This document shows positions 17,627 through 26,666 of a stretch of DNA of 64,000 nucleotides, piece after piece. The number at the start of each line of letters is the position of its first letter. Position 1 is the first letter of the stretch. The position numbers were made by a program, and so were the translations under genes. This DNA comes from Yoonia vestfoldensis (GTDB taxonomy: Bacteria > Pseudomonadota > Alphaproteobacteria > Rhodobacterales > Rhodobacteraceae): NCBI RefSeq assembly GCF_002158905.1, contig NZ_CP021431.1, positions 2,536,001 to 2,600,000 of the forward strand. Direction: 5' to 3'. Under the pieces are notes generated by a model. The model was not told where the DNA came from, ran no database searches, and saw only the letters and a list, made by a program, of their open reading frames with translations.

Positions 17627-18013
17627 TTAGGCGGATCGAGAGGTGACATGGCCCTCAATCATTGCTCCGGCCTCAATAACAAGCTTTTGTGTGACAATAT
17701 CGGCCGTCACCTGTGCGGAGGTCTTGAGTGTCACTGAGATGGCCGAGATTGTGCCTTCGAGATGGCCTTCAATTGTCACACTGCGGGCGCGGACATTGCC
17801 CTTGATTTTGCCAGTCCTGGCAAGAACCAATGTATCGACGGTCAGATCGCCTTCAAAAAAGCCCGCTAAGTCAAGAATGCCTTCACTGGTTAATGTCCCA
17901 TTTACGGTGATGTCCTCATGTAGCACGGATCGTCGGCCATTACCGGCTGCTGCCTCGGCGCCGGCTAGCGAAGCGGGTGTTTTATCAGCAGAGTTTTGTA
18001 GATTGGCAAACAT
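17627..18013 (-). CDS. Bactofilin (polymer-forming cytoskeletal protein)
   Basis: A 128-residue bactofilin. After a 30-residue flexible tail, a right-handed beta-helix core shows the repeating pattern with 'ITVNGTLTSEGILDLAGFFEGDLTVDTLVLARTGKI', 'VTIEGHLEGTI' and 'LVIEAGAMIEGHV'. Bactofilins assemble without nucleotide into filaments that position cell-wall enzymes or polar structures. The gene is antisense to, and wedged between, two tail genes. It is most likely host-derived cargo; no M23 peptidase partner is nearby. Confidence 0.88.
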   Translation of the reverse strand: MFANLQNSADKTPASLAGAEAAAGNGRRSVLHEDITVNGTLTSEGILDLAGFFEGDLTVDTLVLARTGKIKGNVRARSVTIEGHLEGTISAISVTLKTSAQVTADIVTQKLVIEAGAMIEGHVTSRSA

Positions 18014-18202
18014 AGATCTGACAGCCTTCTAAAAGTCTTGGCCTAAGTGTTTGCATTTCTACGCAGCGGTCAAGCGGGCAAAACGATTATGGCGTATTCG
18101 CAAAATCTTTGAGGCCCAGTTGCGCGACCACGCCGCGTTCTGATTGCCGGTGCAATCGCGTGCCAGACGACACGGACAATGCAGTGAGAAAAGGAGTTCA
18201 CA

Positions 18203-19144
18203 ATGGCACGAGCCCAAGGGGCGCGGGCGCAGATGGCGCTGGCGTTCGAGACAACCTATGGCACGCCGCCTGCGAGCGGTTTCACCAAGATGCCGTTCGC
18301 CAGCACCACGCTGGGGGCCGAGCAGCCGCTGCAGACCTCGGAACTCTTGGGCTACGGCCGCGACCCGCAGGCACCGATCAAGGATGCTGTGACGGCGGAT
18401 GGCAATGTGGTGGTGCCGATCGACGCAGAGGCGTTCGGCTTCTGGCTGAAGGCAGCATTTGGGGCACCCACGACCACAGGCGCCGACGCCCCCTATACCC
18501 ACGAGTTCCGTTCCGGCAGTTGGGCGCTTCCATCATTCTCGGTCGAGACGGCCATGCCCGAGGTGCCGCGTTTTGCGATGTATGCCGGCTGCATGGTCGA
18601 CAGCCTCAACTGGCAGATGGCGCGATCAGGCTTGCTGACAGCCACGGCCAGCATCGTGGCCCAGGGCGAGGCGATCGCCACGACTAGTGCGGCAGGATCG
18701 CCCACCAATATCGCGCTGAAGCGCTTCGGGCATTTCAACGGGGCGATCACGCGAAACGGTTTGAGCATCGGGAACGTGGTCTCGGCAGACCTGACCTATG
18801 CCAACAATCTCGATCGGATCGAGACCATCCGGGCAGACGGCAAGATCGACGGTGCAGACCCGTCCATCGCCGCCCTGACGGGTAATGTTGTCGTGCGCTT
18901 TGCCGATCAGACGCTGGTGACCCAGGCGATCAATGGCGATGCCTGCGAACTTGAATTCTCCTACACGTTGCCCACCGGCGAGAGCCTGACCCTCACCGCG
19001 CATGCCGTTTACCTCCCCCGACCCCGGATCGAAATCTCCGGCCCACAAGGCGTGCAAGCGACCTTCGACTGGCAGGCTGCGAGCGACCCTGTGGTGGGCC
19101 GGATGTGCACCGTCACGCTGACTAATGACCGCGAGGATTACTGA
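18203..19144 (+). CDS. Phage tail tube protein
   Basis: A 313-residue major tail protein: 'ARAQGARAQMALAFETTYGTPP' at the start, a middle 'MYAGCMVDSLNWQMARSGLLTATASIVAQGE' and 'GHFNGAITRNGL' are typical of siphophage tube proteins in this order of bacteria. It builds the hollow tail. AAAAGGAG with good spacing precedes the ATG. Tail chaperones and the tape measure follow it. Confidence 0.85.
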   Translation: MARAQGARAQMALAFETTYGTPPASGFTKMPFASTTLGAEQPLQTSELLGYGRDPQAPIKDAVTADGNVVVPIDAEAFGFWLKAAFGAPTTTGADAPYTHEFRSGSWALPSFSVETAMPEVPRFAMYAGCMVDSLNWQMARSGLLTATASIVAQGEAIATTSAAGSPTNIALKRFGHFNGAITRNGLSIGNVVSADLTYANNLDRIETIRADGKIDGADPSIAALTGNVVVRFADQTLVTQAINGDACELEFSYTLPTGESLTLTAHAVYLPRPRIEISGPQGVQATFDWQAASDPVVGRMCTVTLTNDREDY

Positions 19145-19146
19145 TC

Positions 19147-19509
19147 ATGCTGCGCTTGAACTTGTCCACGGAACCGCGCTGGCTCGAGTTGGGTCACGGC
19201 GTCCGTCTGTTGGTGGAGCCGCTGACCACCGCGATCATGCTGGCAGCACGGAGCGATCCGGCGATCATCGCCGCAGCAGCGGATGCTGAAGGTAGTGCCT
19301 CCAACGACGATCTCGCGCGTATCGTGGCCAAAGCCGTGGCGCGCATCGTCGTGAAGGACTGGGAGGGTGTGGGCGACGAGGACGGCGTGCCAATGGTTAT
19401 CTCGCATGACGGCATCGATGCCCTTCTGGAACTCTGGCCGATCTTTGAGGCCTTCCAGACCACATACATCGCAGGTGCGCTGATACTGGATGCGGAAAAA
19501 AACGCCTGA
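19147..19509 (+). CDS. Tail assembly chaperone, zero-frame product (lambda G-like)
   Basis: A 120-residue protein between the tail-tube and tape-measure genes, the place of lambda G. It has 'LGHGVRLLVEPLTTAIMLAARSDPAI' and ends 'ALILDAEKNA'. Its last codons contain the slippery heptamer A AAA AAC, which should let a fraction of ribosomes shift by -1 and make the longer G-T product. The chaperone coats the tape-measure protein during tail assembly. Confidence 0.8.
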   Translation: MLRLNLSTEPRWLELGHGVRLLVEPLTTAIMLAARSDPAIIAAAADAEGSASNDDLARIVAKAVARIVVKDWEGVGDEDGVPMVISHDGIDALLELWPIFEAFQTTYIAGALILDAEKNA

Positions 19510-19835
19510 CCGCTCTCGCCGACTGGGAGTTCGGCGGGGGCGGTGAGTATTGTGCGGCGTGTCCCTCTATTTGCGTGGAGTGCCCGCGCAGCCTGCATGC
19601 GCCACGCACACTTGAGGGCTGGCAGATCTGGGATCTGGTTCAGCGCCTCGGCGGACAGATCCGCGTCGCCGGCGGTATGAGCGGCGGCGCTGTGCTCGGG
19701 TGGGATATGGCTGCTGCCCTGCAACTTGGGGCCGCCCTCGGGCTCTCGCCCCTGATCATTGCGGAACTCCTGCCGCCGATTGAGGCGGTGATGGTGCGCA
19801 AAACCAACCAAGAGATTGAACACAACCATGGCTGA
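19147..19835 (+). CDS. Tail assembly chaperone G-T product made by -1 ribosomal frameshift
   Basis: After slippage at 19497-19503 the -1 frame is open from before the site to a stop at 19835. It adds about 110 residues: 'KRLTALADWEFGGGGEYCAACPSICVECP', a four-Cys segment that may bind a metal, then a hydrophobic helical end ('GAALGLSPLIIAELLPPIEAVMV'). This second part has no convincing start of its own (only a GTG at 19575 within the Cys segment). In lambda, gpGT made the same way links the tape measure to the tube subunits. The join is an inference from the slip site and the open frame. Confidence 0.72.
19497..19503 (+). promoter_or_regulatory. Slippery heptamer for -1 frameshifting
   Basis: A AAA AAC in the correct phase: the zero-frame codons are GAA AAA AAC. 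After a -1 slip, both tRNAs re-pair and reading continues with CGC CTG. The zero-frame stop TGA lies 3 bases beyond the AAC codon's neighbour, at 19507-19509. Confidence 0.75.
19515..19538 (+). promoter_or_regulatory. Hairpin downstream of the slip site (frameshift stimulator)
   Basis: CTCGCCGA (19515-19522) pairs with TCGGCGGG (19531-19538), six Watson-Crick pairs plus a G-T and a C-G pair, around an 8-base loop. It starts 11 bases after the slippery heptamer, a little beyond the usual 5-9 bases for a stimulator. Confidence 0.5.
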
Positions 19836-22269
19836 AAAACGTGTCTCCGTCCGCCTCTCTGCGACCGGCGGGCGCCAGGTGCGTGCCGAGTTGGAAGGTG
19901 TCGGCGAGGCAGGCACCCGCGGCATGGGGCGTCTCTCGCGCGAGCTGGACCAGGCCAATGCCCGCATGGCGGCCTTTGCGCGCCGGGCCAAGATTGCGGC
20001 GACTGCTGCTGCCACAGCGCTGGCGGGTGCTGTCGTTGCGATGACCCGCTCGACGGTGGCTGCCGCCAATGAGATTGGCCAGCTCTCCCAGGTGGCCAAT
20101 GCCAACCCGGAGCTGTTCCAACGCTGGGCGGCGGCCTCGGCCACTGTGGGCATCGCGCAGGAAAAGCTCGCCGATATCCTGAAGGATGTGAATGACCGCG
20201 TGGGGGATTTCCTGCAAACGGGCGGCGGGCCGATGGCGGACTTCTTCGAGAACATCGCTCCGCGCGTGGGCGTGACAGCGGACCAGTTTGCCCGCCTTTC
20301 CGGTCCTGAGGCGCTGCAGCTTTACGTCTCAAGCCTTGAGAAAGCAGGCGTGAGCCAACAGGAGATGACTTTCTATCTCGAGGCGATGGCATCAGACACC
20401 ACGCGTCTTATTCCGCTGCTGCAAAACGGCGGGGCAGAAATGACCCGGCTAGGTGCGCAAGCGCAGGCATTGGGTGCTGTGCTTGATGCGGATGCGATTG
20501 CCGCCATGCGCCGCTCAGAACTGGCCCTCGTGAGCATCGGACAGGTATTTACAGGCGTGCGCAACCGGATCGCTGTTGCTCTGGCGCCCACGCTTGAGGC
20601 TGCGGCCAATGCCTTCGTGGCGCTGGCCTCTGCCACGAGCCCGATCAGCCGGGCCTTTGATGCGGTCCTGGCGAACCTTGACCGGCTTGCGATCTATGCG
20701 GGGACCTTCGCCACATTCCTCGCTGGTCGCTGGGTGGCCGCGATGGCTGTCGCGGCGCTCTCAGTCCGCGGGTTGGCCACGACGCTGGTGGTTCTGCGCG
20801 GCGCGATAATCCGCACGGGCATTGGGGCCCTAATCGTTGGCGCGGGCGAGCTCGTCTATTGGTTCACGCGCCTCGCGTCCGGCGCCGGCGGTTTTGGTGA
20901 GGCGATGCGCCTGTTGAAGGACGTCGCTGTTGAGGTTTGGGACAGGATCAAGATGGGCGCTTCGGCCGCCGGGGCACGCGCCACGGCGATGTTCTTTGAT
21001 CTTAAATCCGATGCTGCCACCGGCATGGCGGGGGCGATTGAAAGTGTTGTCGCCTTTGGCAACGCCACAGCCAACACCTTCGAGGGGGCACTTCTCGCCG
21101 TCCGAGAAATCTGGTCACGCCTGCCGGATGTGATCGGCGATCTGGTGTTCTCTGCCGCCAACCGCATGCTCGACGGGATCGAGGCGATGCTCAACGGTGC
21201 GATTGCGCGGATTGATGCCTTCACGGGCCGCATTCGCGATGCGCTTGCGGCGGTCGGCATTGAAACCGCCTTTGGCGAGATTGGCGAAATCAGCCTTGGG
21301 GATATTGCCAATCCCTTTGCGGGCGCCTCAGCCGATGCCGGAACAGCTGCCGCTGACGCCTTCCGCCGCGCCTTCGCCGACAATCCGCTGACCGTTCCGG
21401 ATCTTGGCCTCGACGGGATTGCGTCAGAGGCACTGGCCACCGCGAACAGTTATCGGCAGGCCGCTACCGATTTAGCGAATGGTGCGACCACACCGTTGAG
21501 TTCGTGGGCCGCACTGCGCGATGCTGTTGCGGGTGCAGGCGAGGACGGTGCCGCCGCCCTTGACGAGGCCACAGCCTCTGCTGACAGGCTGAACCAAGCT
21601 GTCACAGCCGCAGCCGGCGCATCTGCTGGCGCAGGTGCACAGATTGTCACCGGCTGGCGCGCGGTCTCTGAGGCTTTAAAGTCCTATGCCACCGAGGCGC
21701 TGAACTGGGGCAAGGGTCTTGGAGAAACCTTATCGCGCGCCTTCTCTGGCGCAGAAAGTGCGTTCCGCAGCTTTGTCGAGACGGGCAAGCTCGACTTCAA
21801 AAGCCTTGTGCGTTCGCTCTTGTCGGATCTGGCGGTGCTGGCCTTCCGCCGCGCCGTACTAGGACCTATCGCGAATGCGCTTGGGGGTGTCTTTGGCGGT
21901 GGTGGGTCTGTTGCAGCCGCGGTCTCTCATAACGGTGGCATGGTTGGGCTCTCGGGCCATACACGCGCCGTCCCCGCAGCCGTCTTTACCGCGGCCCCCC
22001 GCATGCACAACGGTGGCTGGGCAGGCCTGCGCCCAGATGAGGTGCCCACCATTTTGCAGCGCGGCGAGCGCGTGCTGTCCCGGGCCGAGGTTGCGCGGGG
22101 CGCAGGGACGAGCATTCCTGTGGCCGTCCATCTCAATGTCGATGCGCGCGGCGCGCAGATGGGGGTGGCTGAACAGATTGCTGCGGTGATGCGCAGCGCA
22201 CAGCCCGAGTTCGAGCGGATTGCGCTGGCCGCTGTAGGCAACGCCATGCGCCGGGGGCGGCTGGCATGA
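19828..22269 (+). CDS. Phage tail tape-measure protein
   Basis: An 813-residue protein that sets tail length. The N-terminus 'VRLSATGGRQVRAELEGVGEAGTRGMGRL' is coiled-coil/helical; alanine-rich hydrophobic segments follow (about 45-65 and 285-340, 'TLVVLRGAIIRTGIGALIVGAG'). The C-terminal part has a lambda-type tape-measure end, 'LDFKSLVRSLLSDLAVLAFRRAVLGPIANALGGVFGGGG', then the 'GERVLSRAEV' motif. It starts at the ATG at 19828, overlapping the chaperone frame by 8 bases. Confidence 0.9.
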   Translation: MAEKRVSVRLSATGGRQVRAELEGVGEAGTRGMGRLSRELDQANARMAAFARRAKIAATAAATALAGAVVAMTRSTVAAANEIGQLSQVANANPELFQRWAAASATVGIAQEKLADILKDVNDRVGDFLQTGGGPMADFFENIAPRVGVTADQFARLSGPEALQLYVSSLEKAGVSQQEMTFYLEAMASDTTRLIPLLQNGGAEMTRLGAQAQALGAVLDADAIAAMRRSELALVSIGQVFTGVRNRIAVALAPTLEAAANAFVALASATSPISRAFDAVLANLDRLAIYAGTFATFLAGRWVAAMAVAALSVRGLATTLVVLRGAIIRTGIGALIVGAGELVYWFTRLASGAGGFGEAMRLLKDVAVEVWDRIKMGASAAGARATAMFFDLKSDAATGMAGAIESVVAFGNATANTFEGALLAVREIWSRLPDVIGDLVFSAANRMLDGIEAMLNGAIARIDAFTGRIRDALAAVGIETAFGEIGEISLGDIANPFAGASADAGTAAADAFRRAFADNPLTVPDLGLDGIASEALATANSYRQAATDLANGATTPLSSWAALRDAVAGAGEDGAAALDEATASADRLNQAVTAAAGASAGAGAQIVTGWRAVSEALKSYATEALNWGKGLGETLSRAFSGAESAFRSFVETGKLDFKSLVRSLLSDLAVLAFRRAVLGPIANALGGVFGGGGSVAAAVSHNGGMVGLSGHTRAVPAAVFTAAPRMHNGGWAGLRPDEVPTILQRGERVLSRAEVARGAGTSIPVAVHLNVDARGAQMGVAEQIAAVMRSAQPEFERIALAAVGNAMRRGRLA

Positions 22270-22865
22270 GCGTCATTGTGGAGCTGCCCCGTACCTGGGT
22301 CGCGAGCCTCGAGCGGCGCTTGGTGACAGCCACTAGCCAGACACCGTCCCCGTTTACAGGCAGCATGGAGGTGCAGGACTGGGGCGGGGAGTGGTGGGAA
22401 TATGATATCGAATTTGCCGCACAATTCGGACCCCTCGCACGCTCGGTTGGCGCGGCCCTGACGGCGCTTGGATCGGGCAGAGGCCTGCTGCTTTTTACCG
22501 ATCCCGCAATTGAGCCCAAGGCTCTGGCACATCCAATCACACTTGCAACACCTGTCTCAGGCGGGAACGTTGTCCAAACACTGGGCTGGCCTTCTGGCCT
22601 GCCGGCCGTTGCCTCGGGTGACTTTCTCTCCATCGGCACAGCGCGCGACACGCGCCTGCACCAGATCGCCTTTGATGTAACAGCGGACATCAATGGATTG
22701 GCGACCCTGACGATCTTTCCAGCCATTCGCAGCGCGCTGCCCGCCAATACAGCTTTAGAGGTGAACAGACCGCAGGTGCTGCTGCGGCCTACGACGTCGG
22801 TTCCCACCCGCATCGCGCGTGCAGCGCGTCACCGCTTCACCCTCTCAGCACGCGAGGCCATTTGA
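22266..22865 (+). CDS. Phage tail protein (distal tail/baseplate candidate)
   Basis: A 199-residue protein that follows the tape measure with a 4-base overlap. It has 'LVTATSQTPSPFTGSMEVQDWGGEWWEYDIEFA' near the start. In siphophages this place belongs to distal tail or minor tail proteins; I do not recognise a named domain. Function is inferred from position only. Confidence 0.65.
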   Translation: MSVIVELPRTWVASLERRLVTATSQTPSPFTGSMEVQDWGGEWWEYDIEFAAQFGPLARSVGAALTALGSGRGLLLFTDPAIEPKALAHPITLATPVSGGNVVQTLGWPSGLPAVASGDFLSIGTARDTRLHQIAFDVTADINGLATLTIFPAIRSALPANTALEVNRPQVLLRPTTSVPTRIARAARHRFTLSAREAI

Positions 22866-23425
22866 TGAGCCGCGAGCTCACAGCGGCATTGGCCGATGCG
22901 CTTGAAGCGGCAGATCTCAGGCCTGCCATCTTGTTTGAAGGCGCCTTCCCCTCCGGCATGGTGCGGATCTGGACAGGGGCTGGCCCTTTGGAATGGGACG
23001 ACAAGACCTGGACCGGCGTCGGTGTACTTCTGGGGCTTGGTGCGCTGGAAGAGACCTCCGATGTTGTGGCCTCTGGTACCACGGTCTCGCTCTCTGGCGT
23101 GCCGCTTGATCTTGTGGGGCTTGCGATTGATGAGGCGCGCCAGGGTCAGCCGGGGCGCATCTGGCTGGCACTTCTGAGCGAGGACCGTCAGATCATCGCT
23201 GATCCCGTGCAGGCCTTCTCGGGCCGCCTTGATGTGCCGGAGATCCAGGAGGATGCGCAAAGCTGCCGGCTCACGATCAGCTATGAGAGCCGGCTCATTG
23301 ATCTGAATGTGCCGCGCAACTGGCGCTACACCCATGAAAGCCAGCAAGTCCTATTCCCGGGCGATCTCGGCTTTGCGCATGTCACGGCCATCCAGGACCG
23401 CGAGATTACCTGGGGGCGGGGGTGA
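22865..23425 (+). CDS. Phage tail/baseplate protein (DUF2163-like)
   Basis: A 186-residue protein, its ATG overlapping the previous stop by one base (TGATG). It has 'FEGAFPSGMVRIWTGAGPLEWDDKTWTGVGVLLG' and 'ISYESRLIDLNVPRNWRYTHESQQ', resembling hub-like tail proteins between the distal tail protein and the NlpC-type peptidase. The name is a loose family likeness; the position supports a tail role. Confidence 0.65.
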   Translation: MSRELTAALADALEAADLRPAILFEGAFPSGMVRIWTGAGPLEWDDKTWTGVGVLLGLGALEETSDVVASGTTVSLSGVPLDLVGLAIDEARQGQPGRIWLALLSEDRQIIADPVQAFSGRLDVPEIQEDAQSCRLTISYESRLIDLNVPRNWRYTHESQQVLFPGDLGFAHVTAIQDREITWGRG

Positions 23426-23838
23426 ATACCATGACCCGCATCCCGCATTGGGAACAGCTTTTTGCCGCCGCCATTACTGAGGCCCACACGCGCCCCTTCG
23501 CTTGGGGCCAGCATGATTGCGCAACCTGGGCCTTTGATCTGCGCCGGAATCTGACGGGCGGGCCGGACCATGCCACACTCTGGCGGGGGCGGTACCGCAC
23601 GCCCGGCGGCTGCCAGCGGGTGCTACGTCGTCTGGGCTGGCGCAGGCTCGAAGACGGTGGGCGCGCCCTGCTTGGAGAACCGCTGCCCGATCCGCGGCTG
23701 GCACAGCGCGGTGATATTGTTTTGGGCGGGGATCCCGAGGCCTTTGGCGTCTGCATCGGCGCGCGGGCTGCCTTTGTCTCGCCTGTTGGTCTGGTGACCC
23801 TGCCACTGAGCTCTTGCCGCCTCGCTTGGAGAACCTGA
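23422..23838 (+). CDS. NlpC/P60-like tail peptidase candidate (DUF6950-like)
   Basis: A 138-residue protein with 'FAWGQHDCATWAFDL' (catalytic Cys in 'DCATWA') near residue 32 and 'RGDIVL' near 97, the layout of a tail-tip NlpC/P60-like or DUF6950 cell-wall hydrolase. A clear catalytic His after the RGDIV strand is not obvious. Such enzymes open peptidoglycan at infection. It starts with GTG at 23422 overlapping the previous stop; an ATG at 23431 is possible. The J-like gene follows after 3 bases. Confidence 0.68.
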   Translation: MNTMTRIPHWEQLFAAAITEAHTRPFAWGQHDCATWAFDLRRNLTGGPDHATLWRGRYRTPGGCQRVLRRLGWRRLEDGGRALLGEPLPDPRLAQRGDIVLGGDPEAFGVCIGARAAFVSPVGLVTLPLSSCRLAWRT

Positions 23839-23841
23839 TCC

Positions 23842-26436
23842 ATGCCACCCATTATTCTTGGCGCCGTCGCACTTGGCGGTGCGGCGATCGCTGCAGGCGG
23901 CGTGGCGGCCGCTTTTGCAGCGACGGGTCTGATCGGCTTTGCTGCCAACTTCGGCGCGTCGATGCTGCTCTCAGCGGCGGCGCAATCGATGATGCCGAAA
24001 CCCTCGGTGGGCCAGATCGCGTTACAGGCCCGCACGGTGACCGTGCGCGAGCCGGTGATGCCGCGCCAGATGGTTTATGGACGGACGCGCAAGGGCGGGG
24101 TCATCACTTTCCTGCATTCCACGGGGGAAAAGGACAAAGACCTGCACCTCGTCGTGGTGCTGGCCGCCCATCGCGTGCAATCCATCGGCGCGATCTACTT
24201 CGAGGGCGAGATGGCGCTCGATGCCGCCGGAACGGCCCAAGGCCGATGGGCAGGTAAGCTCGCGGTCGAGAAACGCCTCGGGCATGACGATCAAAGCGCA
24301 TTTGCAGGGCTGATCACAGCAGCACCTGATCTGTGGACGCCCGCCCATCGACTGGCGGGCTGTGCTGCAATCTATCTGCGCCTGACCTATGACTCGGATG
24401 CCTTCCCAAGCGGGATCCCGAACATCACCGTCGATCTGGAGGGCAAGGACGATATCTTCGATCCACGTATGGGCACGCGCGTCTATACTGAAAACGCAGC
24501 CCTCTGCGTCGCGGATTACATGGCGCATCCCATCTTCGGGATCGGGGCGGGTATTGGCGCGCCAGATGGGATCGAGACCGACAGCCTGATTGAGGCCGCC
24601 AATATCTGTGATGAACAGATTGCCTTGGCAGGCGGTGGTACCGAGCCACGTTACAGCTGCAATGGCGTCGTCTCGCTCTCGGAAACCCCCAAGACCATTA
24701 TCGAGGCGCTGCTGACGGCGATGGCCGGGCGCTGCATCTGGCAGGCAGGTCAGTGGCGGATACGCGCGGGCGCCTACCGCATACCATCAAGCCTGCTCAC
24801 AGCCGATGATGTGCGCGAAGGCGGCATGACGCTGACCACGCGCCAAACCCGCGCTGCAAACTTCAACGCTGTGCGCGGCCAGTTCGTGAGCCCGCAGAAC
24901 AACTGGCAGCCTGATGACTTTCCGGCCTATGCCTCTGATGCTTACCTCACCGAGGATGGCGGTGAGCAGGTCTGGCGCGATATCGCGCTGCCCTTCACCA
25001 TCTCGGCGGCGATGGCGCAGCGTCTGGCCAAGATCGCGCTGGAGCGCGCACGGCGGCAGATGAGTGTGCGGCTTTCCGGCAAGCTCAAGGCCTGGCGTGT
25101 GACAGCCGGCGATACGACGCTCTTGCGCTATTCCCGCTGGGGCTTTGGCGGGCCGGATCCAAATGATGGCAAGCCCTTTGAGGTGGAGGCCGTGCGCTTG
25201 GACCTGACCCAGATCGGGTCCGGCCCGCGGATCGCACCAGAGCTTCTGCTGCGCGAGACCTCGCCCTTGGTCTATGACTGGGACGCCTCTGAGGAACAGA
25301 TCTATGCGGCCGCCCCGCGCACCACGCTGCCCTCGGCTTTTGACATTGCACCGCCTGGCGCGCCGCAGGGCGAGGAAGAGCTCTACGTCACGCGCGACGG
25401 CTCAGCCGTAAAGGTGCTGTTGCGGGTGCGTTGGACTGCAGCCCAAAGCGGCTTTGTTGAGAGCTACCAGTTCGAGGCCCGCCGCGATGGGGGCGATTGG
25501 CAAGACTATGGGCGCACCACCGGCACGCTGATCGAGCTGCGCGACATTGCGCCAGGGCAATGGGACTTCCGCGTCAAAGCACTCTCTGTGCTGGGTGTCT
25601 CCTCGCCCTGGCGCGAGGGAACGCGCGAGGTGGTCGGGCTGACAGCCCCGCCGGCTGCCTTGGAAGGTCTGACCATCCAGTCTGCAGGGGGTCTTGCGGT
25701 CTTGAAATGGCAGCGGGCAGTCGATGTCGATGTCCGCGTGGGTGGCAGTGTGATTATCCGCCATAGCAAGGATGCAAATGCCTCTTGGGCGAACTCGACG
25801 CTGATGGACCGTGTCTCGGGCGGGGAGGCCATTGCGGTCGTGCCGCTCAAGCCTGGCACCTACTTGCTGCGGGCCGAGGATAGCGAGGGGCGGATTGGTC
25901 CCGTCAGCACGGTTGCGACCAAGGGCGTGCAGATCCTGAGCTTTGCGCAGCTGAACACGCTTGTGGCTGATCCGGGCTTTGCGGGGACAAAGATCGGCCT
26001 TGAAGCCGCTACGGGCACGCTGAAACTGGAAACTGGAGTCGACGCCGCAGGCAGCCCTGTCGTGCTGGCAACCGAAGGGCTCTACCAGTTCGATGGGATC
26101 CTTGATTTTGGGGCGCTAAGGCGCGTGCGCTTACGCTCGGACATCATGGTCGGTGCCTCCGCCCTGTCGGATTACATCGATGACCGCATGACACCGATCG
26201 ATAGCTGGGCTGACTTCGACGGCTCGGAAGGCGCCGATATCGACGTTGTGCTCGAGGTTCGTGAAACCGATGACGATCCAGCAGCGGCACCCCCCCTCTG
26301 GGGCCCATGGGGACGGATCGACAACAGCGAGATCGAGGCGCGCGCGGTTGAGGCGCGGGCGTGGCTTAGAACGAACGACCCCGCATTCACGCCGATCGTG
26401 TCGGAGTTGCGGCTGATAGCAGATGAGGTGGCCTAG
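23842..26436 (+). CDS. Phage tail tip attachment protein J-like
   Basis: An 864-residue protein. An alanine/glycine-rich hydrophobic N-terminus (about 5-50) is followed by the J-type core 'VREPVMPRQMVYGRTRKGGVITFLHSTGEKDKDLHLVVVLAAHRV', a middle part with 'LRLTYDSDAFPSGIPNITVDLEGKD' and a fibronectin-III-like region (about 520-660, 'GDWQDYGRTTGTLIELRDIAPGQWDFRVKAL'). This protein contacts the host surface at the tail tip. Its length is shorter than lambda J but usual for this phage type. Confidence 0.85.
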   Translation: MPPIILGAVALGGAAIAAGGVAAAFAATGLIGFAANFGASMLLSAAAQSMMPKPSVGQIALQARTVTVREPVMPRQMVYGRTRKGGVITFLHSTGEKDKDLHLVVVLAAHRVQSIGAIYFEGEMALDAAGTAQGRWAGKLAVEKRLGHDDQSAFAGLITAAPDLWTPAHRLAGCAAIYLRLTYDSDAFPSGIPNITVDLEGKDDIFDPRMGTRVYTENAALCVADYMAHPIFGIGAGIGAPDGIETDSLIEAANICDEQIALAGGGTEPRYSCNGVVSLSETPKTIIEALLTAMAGRCIWQAGQWRIRAGAYRIPSSLLTADDVREGGMTLTTRQTRAANFNAVRGQFVSPQNNWQPDDFPAYASDAYLTEDGGEQVWRDIALPFTISAAMAQRLAKIALERARRQMSVRLSGKLKAWRVTAGDTTLLRYSRWGFGGPDPNDGKPFEVEAVRLDLTQIGSGPRIAPELLLRETSPLVYDWDASEEQIYAAAPRTTLPSAFDIAPPGAPQGEEELYVTRDGSAVKVLLRVRWTAAQSGFVESYQFEARRDGGDWQDYGRTTGTLIELRDIAPGQWDFRVKALSVLGVSSPWREGTREVVGLTAPPAALEGLTIQSAGGLAVLKWQRAVDVDVRVGGSVIIRHSKDANASWANSTLMDRVSGGEAIAVVPLKPGTYLLRAEDSEGRIGPVSTVATKGVQILSFAQLNTLVADPGFAGTKIGLEAATGTLKLETGVDAAGSPVVLATEGLYQFDGILDFGALRRVRLRSDIMVGASALSDYIDDRMTPIDSWADFDGSEGADIDVVLEVRETDDDPAAAPPLWGPWGRIDNSEIEARAVEARAWLRTNDPAFTPIVSELRLIADEVA

Positions 26437-26666
26437 TGTCTCAAGTTCCAAGCTTTGTGATCATCAATGACAATGGCGCAGCTGTGCGCGCGCAGATCAA
26501 CCAGATCATCGCAGCGCTGAGATCGACCAGCAGCGCCGCTATCGCCCCAACGGCGACCGCGCCGGGGATGCTGTGGGTCGATACAAGCACCACACCGCCA
26601 ACCCTCAAGATCCGCAATCTTGCCGACAGTGCCTTTGAGGCGTTGCTCGACGGCGGAGACTATTAG
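26436..26666 (+). CDS. Small phage tail-associated protein
   Basis: A 76-residue protein starting at a GTG that overlaps the J-like stop by one base. It has 'INQIIAALRSTSSAAIAPTATAPGMLWVDTSTTPPTLKIRN', the 'PGMLWVDTS' form of fibre-tip or tail-collar segments. It is probably a short fibre or adaptor; function unknown. Confidence 0.6.
   Translation: MSQVPSFVIINDNGAAVRAQINQIIAALRSTSSAAIAPTATAPGMLWVDTSTTPPTLKIRNLADSAFEALLDGGDY

Noticed and set aside
19194..20255. Minus-strand frame of 353 codons across tail chaperone and tape measure
   Set aside because: Rich in Arg, Ala and Ser without domain features; the forward genes are well supported.
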